From assembly GCF_027158205.1 (NCBI RefSeq), contig NZ_JAPVLU010000002.1, positions 271,679-335,678 on the forward strand: DNA of 64,000 nt, read 5' to 3'. Positions 18,648 to 26,885 of this stretch are shown here, one piece after another. Numbering within the stretch: the stretch's first letter is position 1; each line of letters begins with the position of its first letter. The translations under genes and the position numbers were made by a program. This DNA is from Streptomyces sp. H39-S7 (lineage in GTDB: Bacteria > Actinomycetota > Actinomycetes > Streptomycetales > Streptomycetaceae). The notes beneath the pieces are model-generated. The model worked only from the letters and a program-made list of their open reading frames with translations. It did no database searches and had not been told where the DNA came from.

Positions 18648-19879
18648 GCGGGACTCCTCAGGGCGGCGGCCGGCAGCGGGGCGGTGGGGAGGGTGATGAC
18701 GACTTCCGTGCCGTTGCCCGGCGTGCTGCGCACGTCGGCCGTGCCGCCGATCTCGCCGGCGCGGGCCCGGATCCCCGCCAGACCGTATCCGCCGGTGCCG
18801 GCGCCGGTGCCGAATCCGTGGCCCTCGTCGCGGACCCGCAGGGACAGCTCCCCGGGCGCGTACCGCAGGGATACGGTGACCGGCGCGGCCGGTCCCGCGT
18901 GCCGGCGGGCGTTGGACAGGGACTCCTGGCAGGCGCGCAGCGCCACCACCTCCACGCCGGCGGGCAGGGCGCGGACGGCGCCCGTCACCTCGACCGAGGC
19001 GGCGGCGCCGGTCTGTTCGTGGTGGCGGGCCACCAGCCGGCGGACGGCGTCGGGCAGGGAACTGCCGTCCAGGCCGGTGGGGCCGTCACCCGCGACCAGG
19101 GCGCGGGCCTCGGCGAGGTTCTCGCGGGCGGTGCGGGCCATCAGGGCGAGGTGGCGGCGGGCCTCGTCCGGTTCGCCGTCCAGTTCCGACTCGACGGCCT
19201 GCACCAGCATCAGCAGGCTGGTGAATCCCTGGGCCAGGGTGTCGTGGATCTCCCGGGACATCCGGGCCCGTTCGGAGAGCGCTCCGCGCTCGGCGGAGAG
19301 CCGGGCCACCTCCTCGCGGCTGGCGTTCAGTTCGGCGATGAGATCGGCCCGTTCGGCGCTCTGCGTGATGATGCGGATCGTCCAGCCGCCGAACGCGGCG
19401 GAGAAGGCCAGGGTGACGACGGCGAAGACGGCCTGGAAGAAGACGTCGTCTGCCTGCGGCCGCCACAGCAGGCCCCACCCCACCACCGGCACCAGGTTGA
19501 TCACCGCCATCAGGACCAGCGCCCGGCGCATGTGCATCCACAGCAGCATGAAGCACTGCGGGGCGAGGGCGAACGTGGCGAGCCGGGTCTCCCCGACGAG
19601 GAAGGCGGGCGGCAGGAACAGGGCCACCGCGCCGGTCAGGTAGATCAGCGACCGTCGCTCGTCCTCGCCCTCGACGATCAGCGCGGGCCGCCCGACGGCG
19701 ATGTACCAGGGCACGGAGGCGGTCAGCAGCACGGCGGCGGCCGCCCTCGGGCCGGGGCCGGGGGCAGCCGCGCCCAGGATGAAGACGAGGGTGCAGCCGT
19801 AGACCACCGCGAAGTAGGCGTCCCAGCGCAGGAACCCGTTGGTCCACTCGTCGCCGCCCCGGGCGCTGCCCGCGCTCAT
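18644..19879 (-). CDS. Sensor histidine kinase (NarL-type, HisKA_3)
   Basis: 411 residues. Five or six membrane helices occupy residues about 20-170, with little extracytoplasmic sequence, so the input is likely membrane-associated. The phosphoacceptor is H212 in SREIHDTLAQG. The HATPase domain has the N box CQESLSNARRHAG and the G box RDEGHGFGTG. The ATG at 19879 overlaps the permease stop (ATGA), which excludes the longer open frame that runs antisense-like through the permease gene. Confidence 0.94.
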   Translation of the reverse strand: MSAGSARGGDEWTNGFLRWDAYFAVVYGCTLVFILGAAAPGPGPRAAAAVLLTASVPWYIAVGRPALIVEGEDERRSLIYLTGAVALFLPPAFLVGETRLATFALAPQCFMLLWMHMRRALVLMAVINLVPVVGWGLLWRPQADDVFFQAVFAVVTLAFSAAFGGWTIRIITQSAERADLIAELNASREEVARLSAERGALSERARMSREIHDTLAQGFTSLLMLVQAVESELDGEPDEARRHLALMARTARENLAEARALVAGDGPTGLDGSSLPDAVRRLVARHHEQTGAAASVEVTGAVRALPAGVEVVALRACQESLSNARRHAGPAAPVTVSLRYAPGELSLRVRDEGHGFGTGAGTGGYGLAGIRARAGEIGGTADVRSTPGNGTEVVITLPTAPLPAAALRSPA

Positions 19880-20721
19880 CCCTCGTCCCGGCTCTTCCAC
19901 CGGAAGGTCATCACACACAGCGCCAATCCTGCGACGCACCAGGCCCCCAGCACCAGGGCGATCCTTCCGTACTCCCAGGCCCCGGCCTGCTCCAGCACCT
20001 TGGCCTGCTCGGGCAGGAACACCCCGCGGAACCCCTGGCACATCCACTTCAGGGGGAAGAACGCGCCGACGGTGAGCATCCAGTCGGGGACCGTGTCGAC
20101 CGAGATGTAGACGCCGGAGATGAACTGGAGCACCAGGAAGGGCAGGACGACCACCGAGGACGCGCTCCGGGAGGACTTGGGCACGCTGCTGATCGCGATG
20201 CCGAGCAGTGAGCAGCCGATCACCCCGAGGACCAGGACCCAGCAGAAGGTGAGCCATTTGCCCGCGGACGTCGGCAGGTCCAGGTCGAACAGGAGGGTGC
20301 CGGCGGCGAGCAGCAGCGCCGTCTCGGCGATCCCGGTGACCAGGACCAGCCAGAGCTTGCCGAGGAAATACGCGGACTTCGGCATCGGGGTGCCGCGCAG
20401 CCGGCGCAGGACCTTCTCGTCGCGCTCGATGGCGATGGAGATGCCCAGCGACTGGAAGCTGGTGGACATCAGGCCCGCGCCGATCATGGCGGACGCGTAG
20501 AGCTGGGAGGCGCTGACACCGGCGCCGTGCACGTCGTCGCGGAAGATCGACGCGAACAGCGCCATGAGGACGACGGGGAAGGCGAAGGTGAAGACCACCT
20601 GGTCGCGGACGCGGAAGAACTGCTTGATCTCGAGGGCGCCGCGGATCAGGCCGATCCGCCAGGCGCCGGGGAGCCGGTCCTGGCGGGTCGCCGTGGTGCC
20701 GCCGGCCGTGGTGGTGGTCAT
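19876..20721 (-). CDS. ABC-2 type transporter permease
   Basis: 281 residues with about six membrane helices and the ABC-2 pattern: a basic cytoplasmic N-terminus, the segment SLGISIAIERDEKVLRRLRG before the third helix, and PLKWMCQGFRGVFLP near the C-terminus. It pairs with the ATP-binding protein encoded immediately upstream. The arrangement ATPase-permease-kinase-regulator is common for drug or lantibiotic export and resistance modules; the substrate is not readable from the sequence. Confidence 0.93.
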   Translation of the reverse strand: MTTTTAGGTTATRQDRLPGAWRIGLIRGALEIKQFFRVRDQVVFTFAFPVVLMALFASIFRDDVHGAGVSASQLYASAMIGAGLMSTSFQSLGISIAIERDEKVLRRLRGTPMPKSAYFLGKLWLVLVTGIAETALLLAAGTLLFDLDLPTSAGKWLTFCWVLVLGVIGCSLLGIAISSVPKSSRSASSVVVLPFLVLQFISGVYISVDTVPDWMLTVGAFFPLKWMCQGFRGVFLPEQAKVLEQAGAWEYGRIALVLGAWCVAGLALCVMTFRWKSRDEG

Positions 20722-21572
20722 CGCGCATCCTCCTGGCCGATCAGCCGCAAGTAGACGTCTTCCAGGGTGGTGCGGGTGACCCGCAGCGCGGGTATCTCGC
20801 CGTCGAAGCGCCGGATGAGCTCCGCGACGGTCCTGGTCGGGGTGTCGGTCTCGGTCCGGCGCGGCCCCTCCCGCGGATCCGTCCAGTGCACGGTGGCCCG
20901 GTCCTCGGCCCGGCCGCCCAGGGTGGCCGGATCGCCCTCCGCCACCACCCGGCCTTCGGCGATCACCGCCAGCCGGTCCGCCAGCGCCTCCGCCTCCTCC
21001 AGATAGTGCGTGGTCAGCACGATCGTGGTGCCCTCCCGGGCCAGCATGCGGATCAGCTCCCAGAACCGGTGCCGGGCCGCCGGGTCGAAACCGGTCGTCG
21101 GTTCGTCGAGCAGCAGCAGGTCGGGGGAGCCGACCACCCCCAGTGCCACGTCGAGCCGCCGCCGCTGGCCGCCGGAGAGGGACTTGATCCGGCTGTCCGC
21201 CTTCTCCTCGAGACCGACCAGGGAGACGACCTCGTCCGGGTCGCGCGGTCGTGGGTAGTACCGCGCGAAGTGCCGCACGATCTCGCGGACGGTGAGTTCC
21301 GCCGGCGCCGACTCGTCCTGCCAGACGATGCCGACCCGCGAGCGCCAGGCGCGGCCGGCGGTGTCCGGATCCTCGCCCAGCACCGCCACCTCACCGCCGT
21401 CCCTCGAACGGTGCCCCTGCAGGATCTCGACCGTCGTGCTCTTGCCCGCCCCGTTGGGACCCAGGATCCCGAACACCTCACCGCGGGTGATGTCGAGATC
21501 CACTCCGTCAACCGCGGTGACCTCGCCGTACCGCTTGCGAAGGCCCCGTACCCGCACCGCTTCGTTTCCCAT
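20718..21572 (-). CDS. ABC transporter ATP-binding protein (DrrA-like)
   Basis: 284 residues from the ATG at 21572 (peptide MGNEAVRVRGL). Walker A GPNGAGKST at residues 38-46, signature LSGGQRRRLDVAL, Walker B LLLLDEPTTGFDP and the switch His in VLTTHYLEEAE. A C-terminal extension of about 60 residues is typical of DrrA/CcmA-type exporters. First gene of a four-gene operon joined throughout by 4-bp overlaps. Confidence 0.94.
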   Translation of the reverse strand: MGNEAVRVRGLRKRYGEVTAVDGVDLDITRGEVFGILGPNGAGKSTTVEILQGHRSRDGGEVAVLGEDPDTAGRAWRSRVGIVWQDESAPAELTVREIVRHFARYYPRPRDPDEVVSLVGLEEKADSRIKSLSGGQRRRLDVALGVVGSPDLLLLDEPTTGFDPAARHRFWELIRMLAREGTTIVLTTHYLEEAEALADRLAVIAEGRVVAEGDPATLGGRAEDRATVHWTDPREGPRRTETDTPTRTVAELIRRFDGEIPALRVTRTTLEDVYLRLIGQEDAR

Positions 21573-21725
21573 GCCGGTAAGGCTCCTCCTGGCGGGCGCC
21601 GCGGGGGACGACCAGGAGGACACTTCCGTGTCCACCGTTCGATGGACCTCCGGGCACCTGCGGGCCGTGCCGCTGGTGCACAATGAAAGCCGCGCGGGCT
21701 AACGACGGATCTACGGAACGGCGAT

Positions 21726-22364
21726 ATGACGACTTCGGCGCTCGATCAGACTCTCACCGACGGTGACCGCGAGACCAGGGGCACCATCGGCACGGGACGT
21801 GCCTTCGCGTGGCTGCTGATGATCTGCGGCGCGCTCGGTACGCTCGCGTCCTTCGTGATCACCGAGGACAAGTTCAAGCTGCTCGAGGACCCGAACTTCG
21901 TTCCGGCCTGCAGCCTGAATCCGATCATTTCCTGCGGCAACATCATGAAGAGTGAACAGGCCCACGCGTTCGGCTTCCCGAACCCGATGATCGGCATGAT
22001 CGCCTACCCGATCGTGCTCTGCATCGGTGTGGGCCTGCTCGCGGGCGCCCGCTACCGCGGCTGGTTCTGGCTCGGCCTGCAGGCCGGCACCCTGTTCGGC
22101 GTCGGGTTCGTGACGTGGCTGCAGTACCAGTCGCTCTACAGCATCAACTCGCTGTGCCTGTGGTGCTGCCTGGCCTGGGCCGTCACCATCGCCCTCTTCT
22201 GGTACACGGCCGTGCACAACATCAAGCACGACATCATCCGGGTCCCTGCCGGGGTGCGCTCCGCGGTCCTGGAGTTCCACTGGGTCGTGCCGGTGCTCTG
22301 GTACGGGATCATCGTGATGCTGATCCTGACCCGCTGGTGGTCGTACTGGAAGTCGCTCGTCTGA
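21726..22364 (+). CDS. Vitamin K epoxide reductase (VKOR) family membrane protein
   Basis: 212 residues, five hydrophobic segments. The redox pair is C144/C147 (LCLWCC), and the loop cysteines C62 and C70 lie in PACSLNPIISC, so all four residues of the bacterial VKOR relay are present. In actinobacteria VKOR reoxidises a DsbA-like partner using menaquinone, making disulfides in exported proteins. No thioredoxin-like domain is fused and no DsbA gene is adjacent, so the partner is elsewhere. Confidence 0.93.
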   Translation: MTTSALDQTLTDGDRETRGTIGTGRAFAWLLMICGALGTLASFVITEDKFKLLEDPNFVPACSLNPIISCGNIMKSEQAHAFGFPNPMIGMIAYPIVLCIGVGLLAGARYRGWFWLGLQAGTLFGVGFVTWLQYQSLYSINSLCLWCCLAWAVTIALFWYTAVHNIKHDIIRVPAGVRSAVLEFHWVVPVLWYGIIVMLILTRWWSYWKSLV

Positions 22365-22388
22365 GGGTTCCCCCGATGGGGCTCCTGA

Positions 22389-22428
22389 CCGGTCCCGCCG
22401 CACCCGTCGGCGGGCGCGGCGGGACCGG
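22389..22428. terminator. Bidirectional terminator between the VKOR and SDR genes
   Basis: Perfect 13-bp arms (CCGGTCCCGCCGC) enclose a second CCCG-TCGG-CGGG stem. It ends 4 bp before the SDR stop codon and serves two convergent genes. Confidence 0.75.
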
Positions 22429-22432
22429 GCGG

Positions 22433-23224
22433 CTACTGCGGGGTGACGTAGGCGCCGCCGATGCCGCCGTCCACCAGGAACTCGCTCGCCGTCATGAAGC
22501 TGGAGTCGTCGCTGGCGAGGAACGCCACCGCGGCGGCGATCTCCGTCGGCTCGGCGAAGCGGCCGACCGGGATGTGCACGATCCGGCGGGCGGCGCGCTC
22601 CGGGTCCTTGGCGAACAGCTCCTGGAGCAGCGGGGTGTTGACCGGGCCGGGGCACAGCGCGTTGACGCGGATCCCCTCGCGGGCGAACTGCACGCCCAGC
22701 TCGCGGGTCATGGCCAGGACCCCGCCCTTGGACGCGGTGTAGGAGATCTGGGAGGTGGCCGCGCCCATCTTGGCCACGAAGGACGCGGTGTTGATGATCG
22801 AGCCCTTGCCCTGCCGCCGCATGTAGGGGAGCACGGCCTTGCAGCAGAGGTAGACGGAGGTCAGGTTGACGTCCTGGACCCGGCGCCAGGCGTCCAGGCC
22901 GGTGGTGAGGATCGAGTCGTCGTCGGGCGGTGAGATCCCGGCGTTGTTGAAGGCGATGTCGACCGATCCGTAGGTGTCGTACGCCGTCTTGAACAGCGCC
23001 TCGACCTGCTCGGGGTCGGTGACGTCGACCTTCACGAAGATCCCGCCGACCTCCTCGGCGGCGGCCTTCCCCGACCCCTCGTCGATGTCGGCGACGACGA
23101 CGTTGGCGCCCTCGGAGGCGAAGCGGCGTGCGGTGGCCAGGCCGATGCCGCTGCCGGCGCCGGTGATGACCGCGGTACGGCCGACGAGGCGGCGGCAGAC
23201 TTCGGTGCTGGATGGCTCTGACAT
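22433..23224 (-). CDS. Short-chain dehydrogenase/reductase
   Basis: 263 residues. Classical SDR: cofactor motif TGAGSGIG (21-28), D45 after the second strand suggesting NAD preference, NNAG at 93-96, S148 or S161, Y162 and K166 (YTASK). It is third in an operon after the glutamine-synthetase-like ligase and the aldehyde dehydrogenase, 6 bp after the latter. In that setting the likely role is oxidation of an alcohol to the aldehyde used by the ALDH, for example gamma-glutamylethanolamide. That is inference; 3-oxoacyl reductase-like activity is the generic alternative. Confidence 0.9.
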   Translation of the reverse strand: MSEPSSTEVCRRLVGRTAVITGAGSGIGLATARRFASEGANVVVADIDEGSGKAAAEEVGGIFVKVDVTDPEQVEALFKTAYDTYGSVDIAFNNAGISPPDDDSILTTGLDAWRRVQDVNLTSVYLCCKAVLPYMRRQGKGSIINTASFVAKMGAATSQISYTASKGGVLAMTRELGVQFAREGIRVNALCPGPVNTPLLQELFAKDPERAARRIVHIPVGRFAEPTEIAAAVAFLASDDSSFMTASEFLVDGGIGGAYVTPQ

Positions 23225-23230
23225 GCGCTG

Positions 23231-24598
23231 CTACTCCTCAGTGCTGATGAAGACGTTCTTGGTCTCGGTGAAGGCGGTGAGGGCGTCGGGTCCCAGTTCC
23301 CGGCCGAGGCCGGATTCGCCGAAGCCGCCGAACGGGGTCGCGTAGCGGACCGAACTGTGGCTGTTGACCGACAGGTTGCCTGCCGCGACCCCGCGCGACA
23401 TCCGGATGGCCCGGCCCAGGTCACGGGTCCAGATCGAACCCGAGAGCCCGTACCGTGTGGCGTTCGCGAGCCGCAGCGCGTCGGCCTCGTCCTCGAAGGG
23501 CAGGACGACGGCGACCGGACCGAAGATCTCCTCGGTGGCGGCGGGGGCGGTGGCGCCGACCGGGGCCAGGACCGTGGGCGGGTACCAGAAGCCCGGCCCC
23601 TTGGGGACACTGCCGCGGGCTGCCACCGGCAGGTCGTCCGTGACGAGGGAGCGGACCCGCTCGCGCTGGACCGCGGAGATCAGCGGGCCCATCTCGGTGG
23701 CGGGGTCCGCCGGGTCGCCGACGCTGACGGCCTCGACCGCCGGGACCAGCAGTTCGAGGAAGCGCTCGTAGACCTCCCGCTGGACCAGGATCCGGGTGCG
23801 GGCGCAGCAGTCCTGCCCCGCGTTGTCCAGGAAGGCCATCGGGGCGGTGGCGGCGGCCCGTTCCAGGTCCGCGTCGGCGAAGACGATGTTGGGGCTCTTG
23901 CCGCCGAGTTCGAGGGTGACCCGTTTCACCTGGCGGGCGCACTGCTCCATGATCCGCTTGCCGACGGCGGTGGAGCCGGTGAACACGATCTTCCGCACGT
24001 CCGGGTGCTCGACGAGCCGGGTCCCGGTGACCGGGCCCGCGCCGGGCAGCACCTGGAAGAGCCCCTCGGGCAGGCCCGCGGAGAGGGCGAGTTCGGCCAG
24101 CCGCAGCGCGGTCAGCGGGGTGGTCTCGGCCGGCTTGAGCAGGACGGCGTTGCCCGCCGCGAGCGCCGGGGCGGCGCCCCACGCGGCGATCGGCATCGGG
24201 AAGTTCCACGGGGCGATGACGCCGACGACGCCGATCGGCTCGTGGAAGGTGAGGTCGAGGCCGCCGGCTACCGGGATCTGCCGGCCGCTGAGCCGTTCCA
24301 CCCCGCCGGCGGCGTAGTCGAGCAGGTCGCGGACGTTGCCGGCCTCCCAGCGGGCGTTGCCCAGGGTGTGGCCGGCCTCGCGGACCTCCAGCACGGCGAG
24401 TTCCTCGGCGTGCGCGTCGACTTCGGCGGCGAAGCGGCGCAGGCCGCGCGCCCGGTCGGCCGGGGCCAGCGCGGCCCAGCCCTGCTGGGCCTTGGCCGCC
24501 GCGGCGACGGCGGTGTCCACGCCTTCCGGGGTGGTCGCCGCGACGGTGGCGATGACCTCCTCGGTGGCGGGGTTCAGTACCTGGTGGTGCTCGGTCAC
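23231..24598 (-). CDS. NAD(P)-dependent aldehyde dehydrogenase
   Basis: 455 residues from a GTG start (peptide VTEHHQVLNPATEE). ALDH superfamily: N132 in APWNFP, general base E230 in LELGGKSP, nucleophile C264 in GQDCCA, and the C-terminal PFGGFGESGLGRE. It starts 11 bp after the ligase stop and lies 6 bp before the SDR, so all three are co-transcribed. The context suggests a gamma-glutamylated aldehyde as substrate, analogous to PuuC in the E. coli putrescine route. The open frame reading on upstream within the ligase gene is not used. Confidence 0.93.
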   Translation of the reverse strand: MTEHHQVLNPATEEVIATVAATTPEGVDTAVAAAAKAQQGWAALAPADRARGLRRFAAEVDAHAEELAVLEVREAGHTLGNARWEAGNVRDLLDYAAGGVERLSGRQIPVAGGLDLTFHEPIGVVGVIAPWNFPMPIAAWGAAPALAAGNAVLLKPAETTPLTALRLAELALSAGLPEGLFQVLPGAGPVTGTRLVEHPDVRKIVFTGSTAVGKRIMEQCARQVKRVTLELGGKSPNIVFADADLERAAATAPMAFLDNAGQDCCARTRILVQREVYERFLELLVPAVEAVSVGDPADPATEMGPLISAVQRERVRSLVTDDLPVAARGSVPKGPGFWYPPTVLAPVGATAPAATEEIFGPVAVVLPFEDEADALRLANATRYGLSGSIWTRDLGRAIRMSRGVAAGNLSVNSHSSVRYATPFGGFGESGLGRELGPDALTAFTETKNVFISTEE

Positions 24599-24609
24599 GG
24601 GCTGCTTCC

Positions 24610-25971
24610 TTACATCCGCTCGAAGGAGCGGAACCGCTCCCAGTCCGTGACGGCGGTGTCGAACGCTTCCTGTTCGACCCGCGCCATGTTGCTGTAGTGG
24701 TCGACGACGTCCTGGCCGAAGGCCTCCCGCGCGATCGGGCTGGCCGCCCACAGTCCGGCGGCCTCCCGCAGGGTGCCGGGCACCTGTTCGTAGTCGGCGG
24801 TGTAGGCGTTGCCCGTGCAGGCCTCCGGCAGCTCCAGTTGGTGCTCGATGCCGTACAGGCCCGCCGCGACCATGCCCGCCACTGCCAGGTACGGGTTGAC
24901 GTCGCCGCCCGGGACGCGGTTCTCCAGGCGCAGCGAGGCGCCGTGCCCGACGACGCGCAGCGCGCAGGTGCGGTTGTCGACACCCCAGGCGACCGCGGTG
25001 GGGGCGAAGGAGCCGGGCCGGAAGCGCTTGTAGGAGTTGATGTTGGGCGCGTACAGCAGGGAGAAGTCGCGCAGGGCGGCGAGCTGTCCGGCCAGGAAGT
25101 ACCGCATGAGGGGCGACATCCCGCCGTCCTCGCCCGCCATGACCGGGCGTCCCGTCTCGTCCCGCAAGGAGAGGTGGATGTGGCAGGAGTTGCCCTCGCG
25201 CTCGTTGAACTTGGCCATGAAGGTGAGCGACGCGCCCTCCTGGGCGGCGATCTCCTTGGCGCCGGTCTTGTAGACGGTGTGCTGGTCGCAGGTGGTGAGC
25301 GCCTCGTCGTAGCGGAAGACGATCTCGTGCTGGCCGAGGTTGCACTCGCCCTTGGCGGACTCCGGGGTCAGGCCGGCCCCGGCCATCTCGTTGCGGATGC
25401 GGCGCAGCAGCGGTTCGACGCGGGAGGTGGCGAGTACCGAGTAGTCGGCGTTGTACTGGTTGGCGGGGGTCAGGCCGCGGTAGCCGCCGTCCCACGCCTG
25501 CTCGTAGGTGTCGCGGAAGACCATGAACTCCAGTTCGGTGCCGGCGTGGGCGGTCCAGCCCTGGTCCGCCAGCCGGCCCAGTTGGCGGCGCAGGATCTGC
25601 CGCGGTGCGGCGACCACCGGCTTGCCGTCGTTCCACGCGAGGTCGGCGATGAGCAGGGCCGTCCCGTCCTGCCAGGGCACGTGGCGCAGGGTGCTGACGT
25701 CGGGGTGCATGGCGAAGTCGCCGTAGCCGCGTTCCCAGGAGGACATCGCGTAGCCGTCGACGGTGTTGAGGTCGACGTCCACCGCCAGCAGGTAGTTGCA
25801 GCCCTCGGTACCGTGGGCCAGCACCTCGTCGAGGAAGAACGGCGCGGCGAACCGCTTGCCCTGCAGCCGCCCCTGCATATCGGCGAAGCCGAGGATGACG
25901 GTGTGGACCTTCCCCGACTCCACCAGGGCGCGCAGCGCGTCGACGGACAAGGGGGGTGTGCGATCTGCCAC
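24610..25971 (-). CDS. Glutamine synthetase-like gamma-glutamyl ligase (GlnA3/GlnA4 type)
   Basis: 453 residues, GTG start with AGAGG nine bases upstream. The GS catalytic fold is present: metal/glutamate ligands in GTELEFMVF (E146/E148), EC.LGQHE (E209/E216), H264 and H266 in CHIHLSL, and RLENRVPGGDVNPYLAVAG. It lacks the usual signatures of the housekeeping enzyme such as the adenylylation loop tyrosine. Together with the ALDH, SDR, regulator and gamma-glutamyl hydrolase, this points to ligation of glutamate to an amine. Ethanolamine (as I recall for S. coelicolor GlnA4) or a polyamine (GlnA2/GlnA3, PuuA) are the candidates. The start region carries a shared operator. Confidence 0.9.
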   Translation of the reverse strand: MADRTPPLSVDALRALVESGKVHTVILGFADMQGRLQGKRFAAPFFLDEVLAHGTEGCNYLLAVDVDLNTVDGYAMSSWERGYGDFAMHPDVSTLRHVPWQDGTALLIADLAWNDGKPVVAAPRQILRRQLGRLADQGWTAHAGTELEFMVFRDTYEQAWDGGYRGLTPANQYNADYSVLATSRVEPLLRRIRNEMAGAGLTPESAKGECNLGQHEIVFRYDEALTTCDQHTVYKTGAKEIAAQEGASLTFMAKFNEREGNSCHIHLSLRDETGRPVMAGEDGGMSPLMRYFLAGQLAALRDFSLLYAPNINSYKRFRPGSFAPTAVAWGVDNRTCALRVVGHGASLRLENRVPGGDVNPYLAVAGMVAAGLYGIEHQLELPEACTGNAYTADYEQVPGTLREAAGLWAASPIAREAFGQDVVDHYSNMARVEQEAFDTAVTDWERFRSFERM

Positions 25972-26004
25972 GAGGGAGTTCCTCTCGGATCGGACGGAAG
26001 TACT

Positions 26005-26025
26005 AAGGTATGCGTTGGAACCATT
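26005..26025. promoter_or_regulatory. Putative operator (site 1) of the adjacent FadR-type regulator
   Basis: AAGGTA-N8-AACC-ATT lies in the 74-bp divergent gap between the ligase and the regulator gene. The same motif with identical spacing recurs at 26838-26858. Its position could control both directions. Confidence 0.5.
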
Positions 26026-26045
26026 GAGGGGGAAGGGGCCCGCGC

Positions 26046-26801
26046 ATGAGTGAGCGACCAATCCCCGCCGATCCGCTGGCCCCGGTCCTGCGGCCGGTCC
26101 GCGGCGGCAATGGTTTCGAGGAAGCGCTGGAACAACTGCTGCAGGTCGTCCGCCTCGGCCTGGTGCCCGAGGGGGAGCGGCTGCCCGCCGAGCGCGAACT
26201 GGCCGACCGGCTGCGGATCAGCCGCGTCACCCTGCGCGAGGTGCTGAAGGTCCTCCACGAGCAGGGCCTGGTCGAGACCCGCCGCGGCCGGCACGGCGGC
26301 ACCTTCGTCCGCGGCCGGCCGCCGTCCCACGGTGGGGGCCGGGCCGGCGCGGAGGACGAGCTGCGGCGCCGGGCGGCCGGACTGGGCGCCGGCGGCCTGG
26401 ACGACGTGCTGCGCTTCCGCGAGGTCCTGGAGGTCGGGGCGGCCGGGCTGTGCGCGCGCACCGAACTGACCGGGGAGCAGGCGGACCTGCTGCGCCGCCG
26501 GCTGCGCGAGACCGGCGACGCGGCCACCGCCGACTACCGGCGTGCGGACACCCTGCTGCACCTGACCATCGCCGAGCTCTGCGGCTCCCCGTCGCTGGCC
26601 ACGCAGTACGCCGCGGTGCGCGCCCAGGTCAACGAGCTCCTGGACTGCATCCCCATCCTGGTGCGCAACCTCGAACACTCGCAGGGCCAGCACGCGGTGC
26701 TGGTCGAAGCCGTCCTCGGGGGCGACGAAGCGGCCGCCGCTGAGGTGATGCGCGAGCACGCCGAGGGCACCGCCGCCCTGCTGCGCGGCTTCCTCGCCTG
26801 A
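26046..26801 (+). CDS. FadR/GntR-family transcriptional regulator
   Basis: 251 residues. An N-terminal GntR winged helix (about 25-95; LPAERELADRLRISRVTLREVLKVL, RRGRHGGTFVRG) is joined by a linker to an all-helical FCD ligand-binding domain from about residue 110. FCD metal-site residues include D in YRRADTLLHLTIAE and late histidines near EHSQGQH and REHAEGT. It is divergent from the gamma-glutamyl ligase operon and probably represses it. From memory, S. coelicolor glnA4 has a neighbouring FadR-like repressor (EpuRI); this protein looks equivalent. Confidence 0.93.
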   Translation: MSERPIPADPLAPVLRPVRGGNGFEEALEQLLQVVRLGLVPEGERLPAERELADRLRISRVTLREVLKVLHEQGLVETRRGRHGGTFVRGRPPSHGGGRAGAEDELRRRAAGLGAGGLDDVLRFREVLEVGAAGLCARTELTGEQADLLRRRLRETGDAATADYRRADTLLHLTIAELCGSPSLATQYAAVRAQVNELLDCIPILVRNLEHSQGQHAVLVEAVLGGDEAAAAEVMREHAEGTAALLRGFLA

Positions 26802-26837
26802 CCCGGCAGCGGCTTGTGCATTACCGCCGCAGCCATA

Positions 26838-26858
26838 AAGGTACTTAGGAGAACCTTT
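26838..26858 (+). promoter_or_regulatory. Putative operator (site 2) upstream of the gamma-glutamyl hydrolase
   Basis: AAGGTA-N8-AACC-TTT, embedded in a 7-bp dyad (TAAAGGT-N10-ACCTTTA). It matches site 1 at both half-sites with the same spacing and is 28 bp before the hydrolase start, next to a TTGACA at 26860-26865. Confidence 0.55.
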
Positions 26859-26885
26859 ATTGACATGCTATGGGAGGACCGGTCC

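Noticed and set aside
24598..25636. N-terminal extension of the aldehyde dehydrogenase frame through the ligase gene
   Set aside because: The extension is Arg/Pro/Gly-rich shadow sequence in another frame of the GS-like gene; the ALDH fold begins at the GTG at 24598, 11 bp after the ligase stop.
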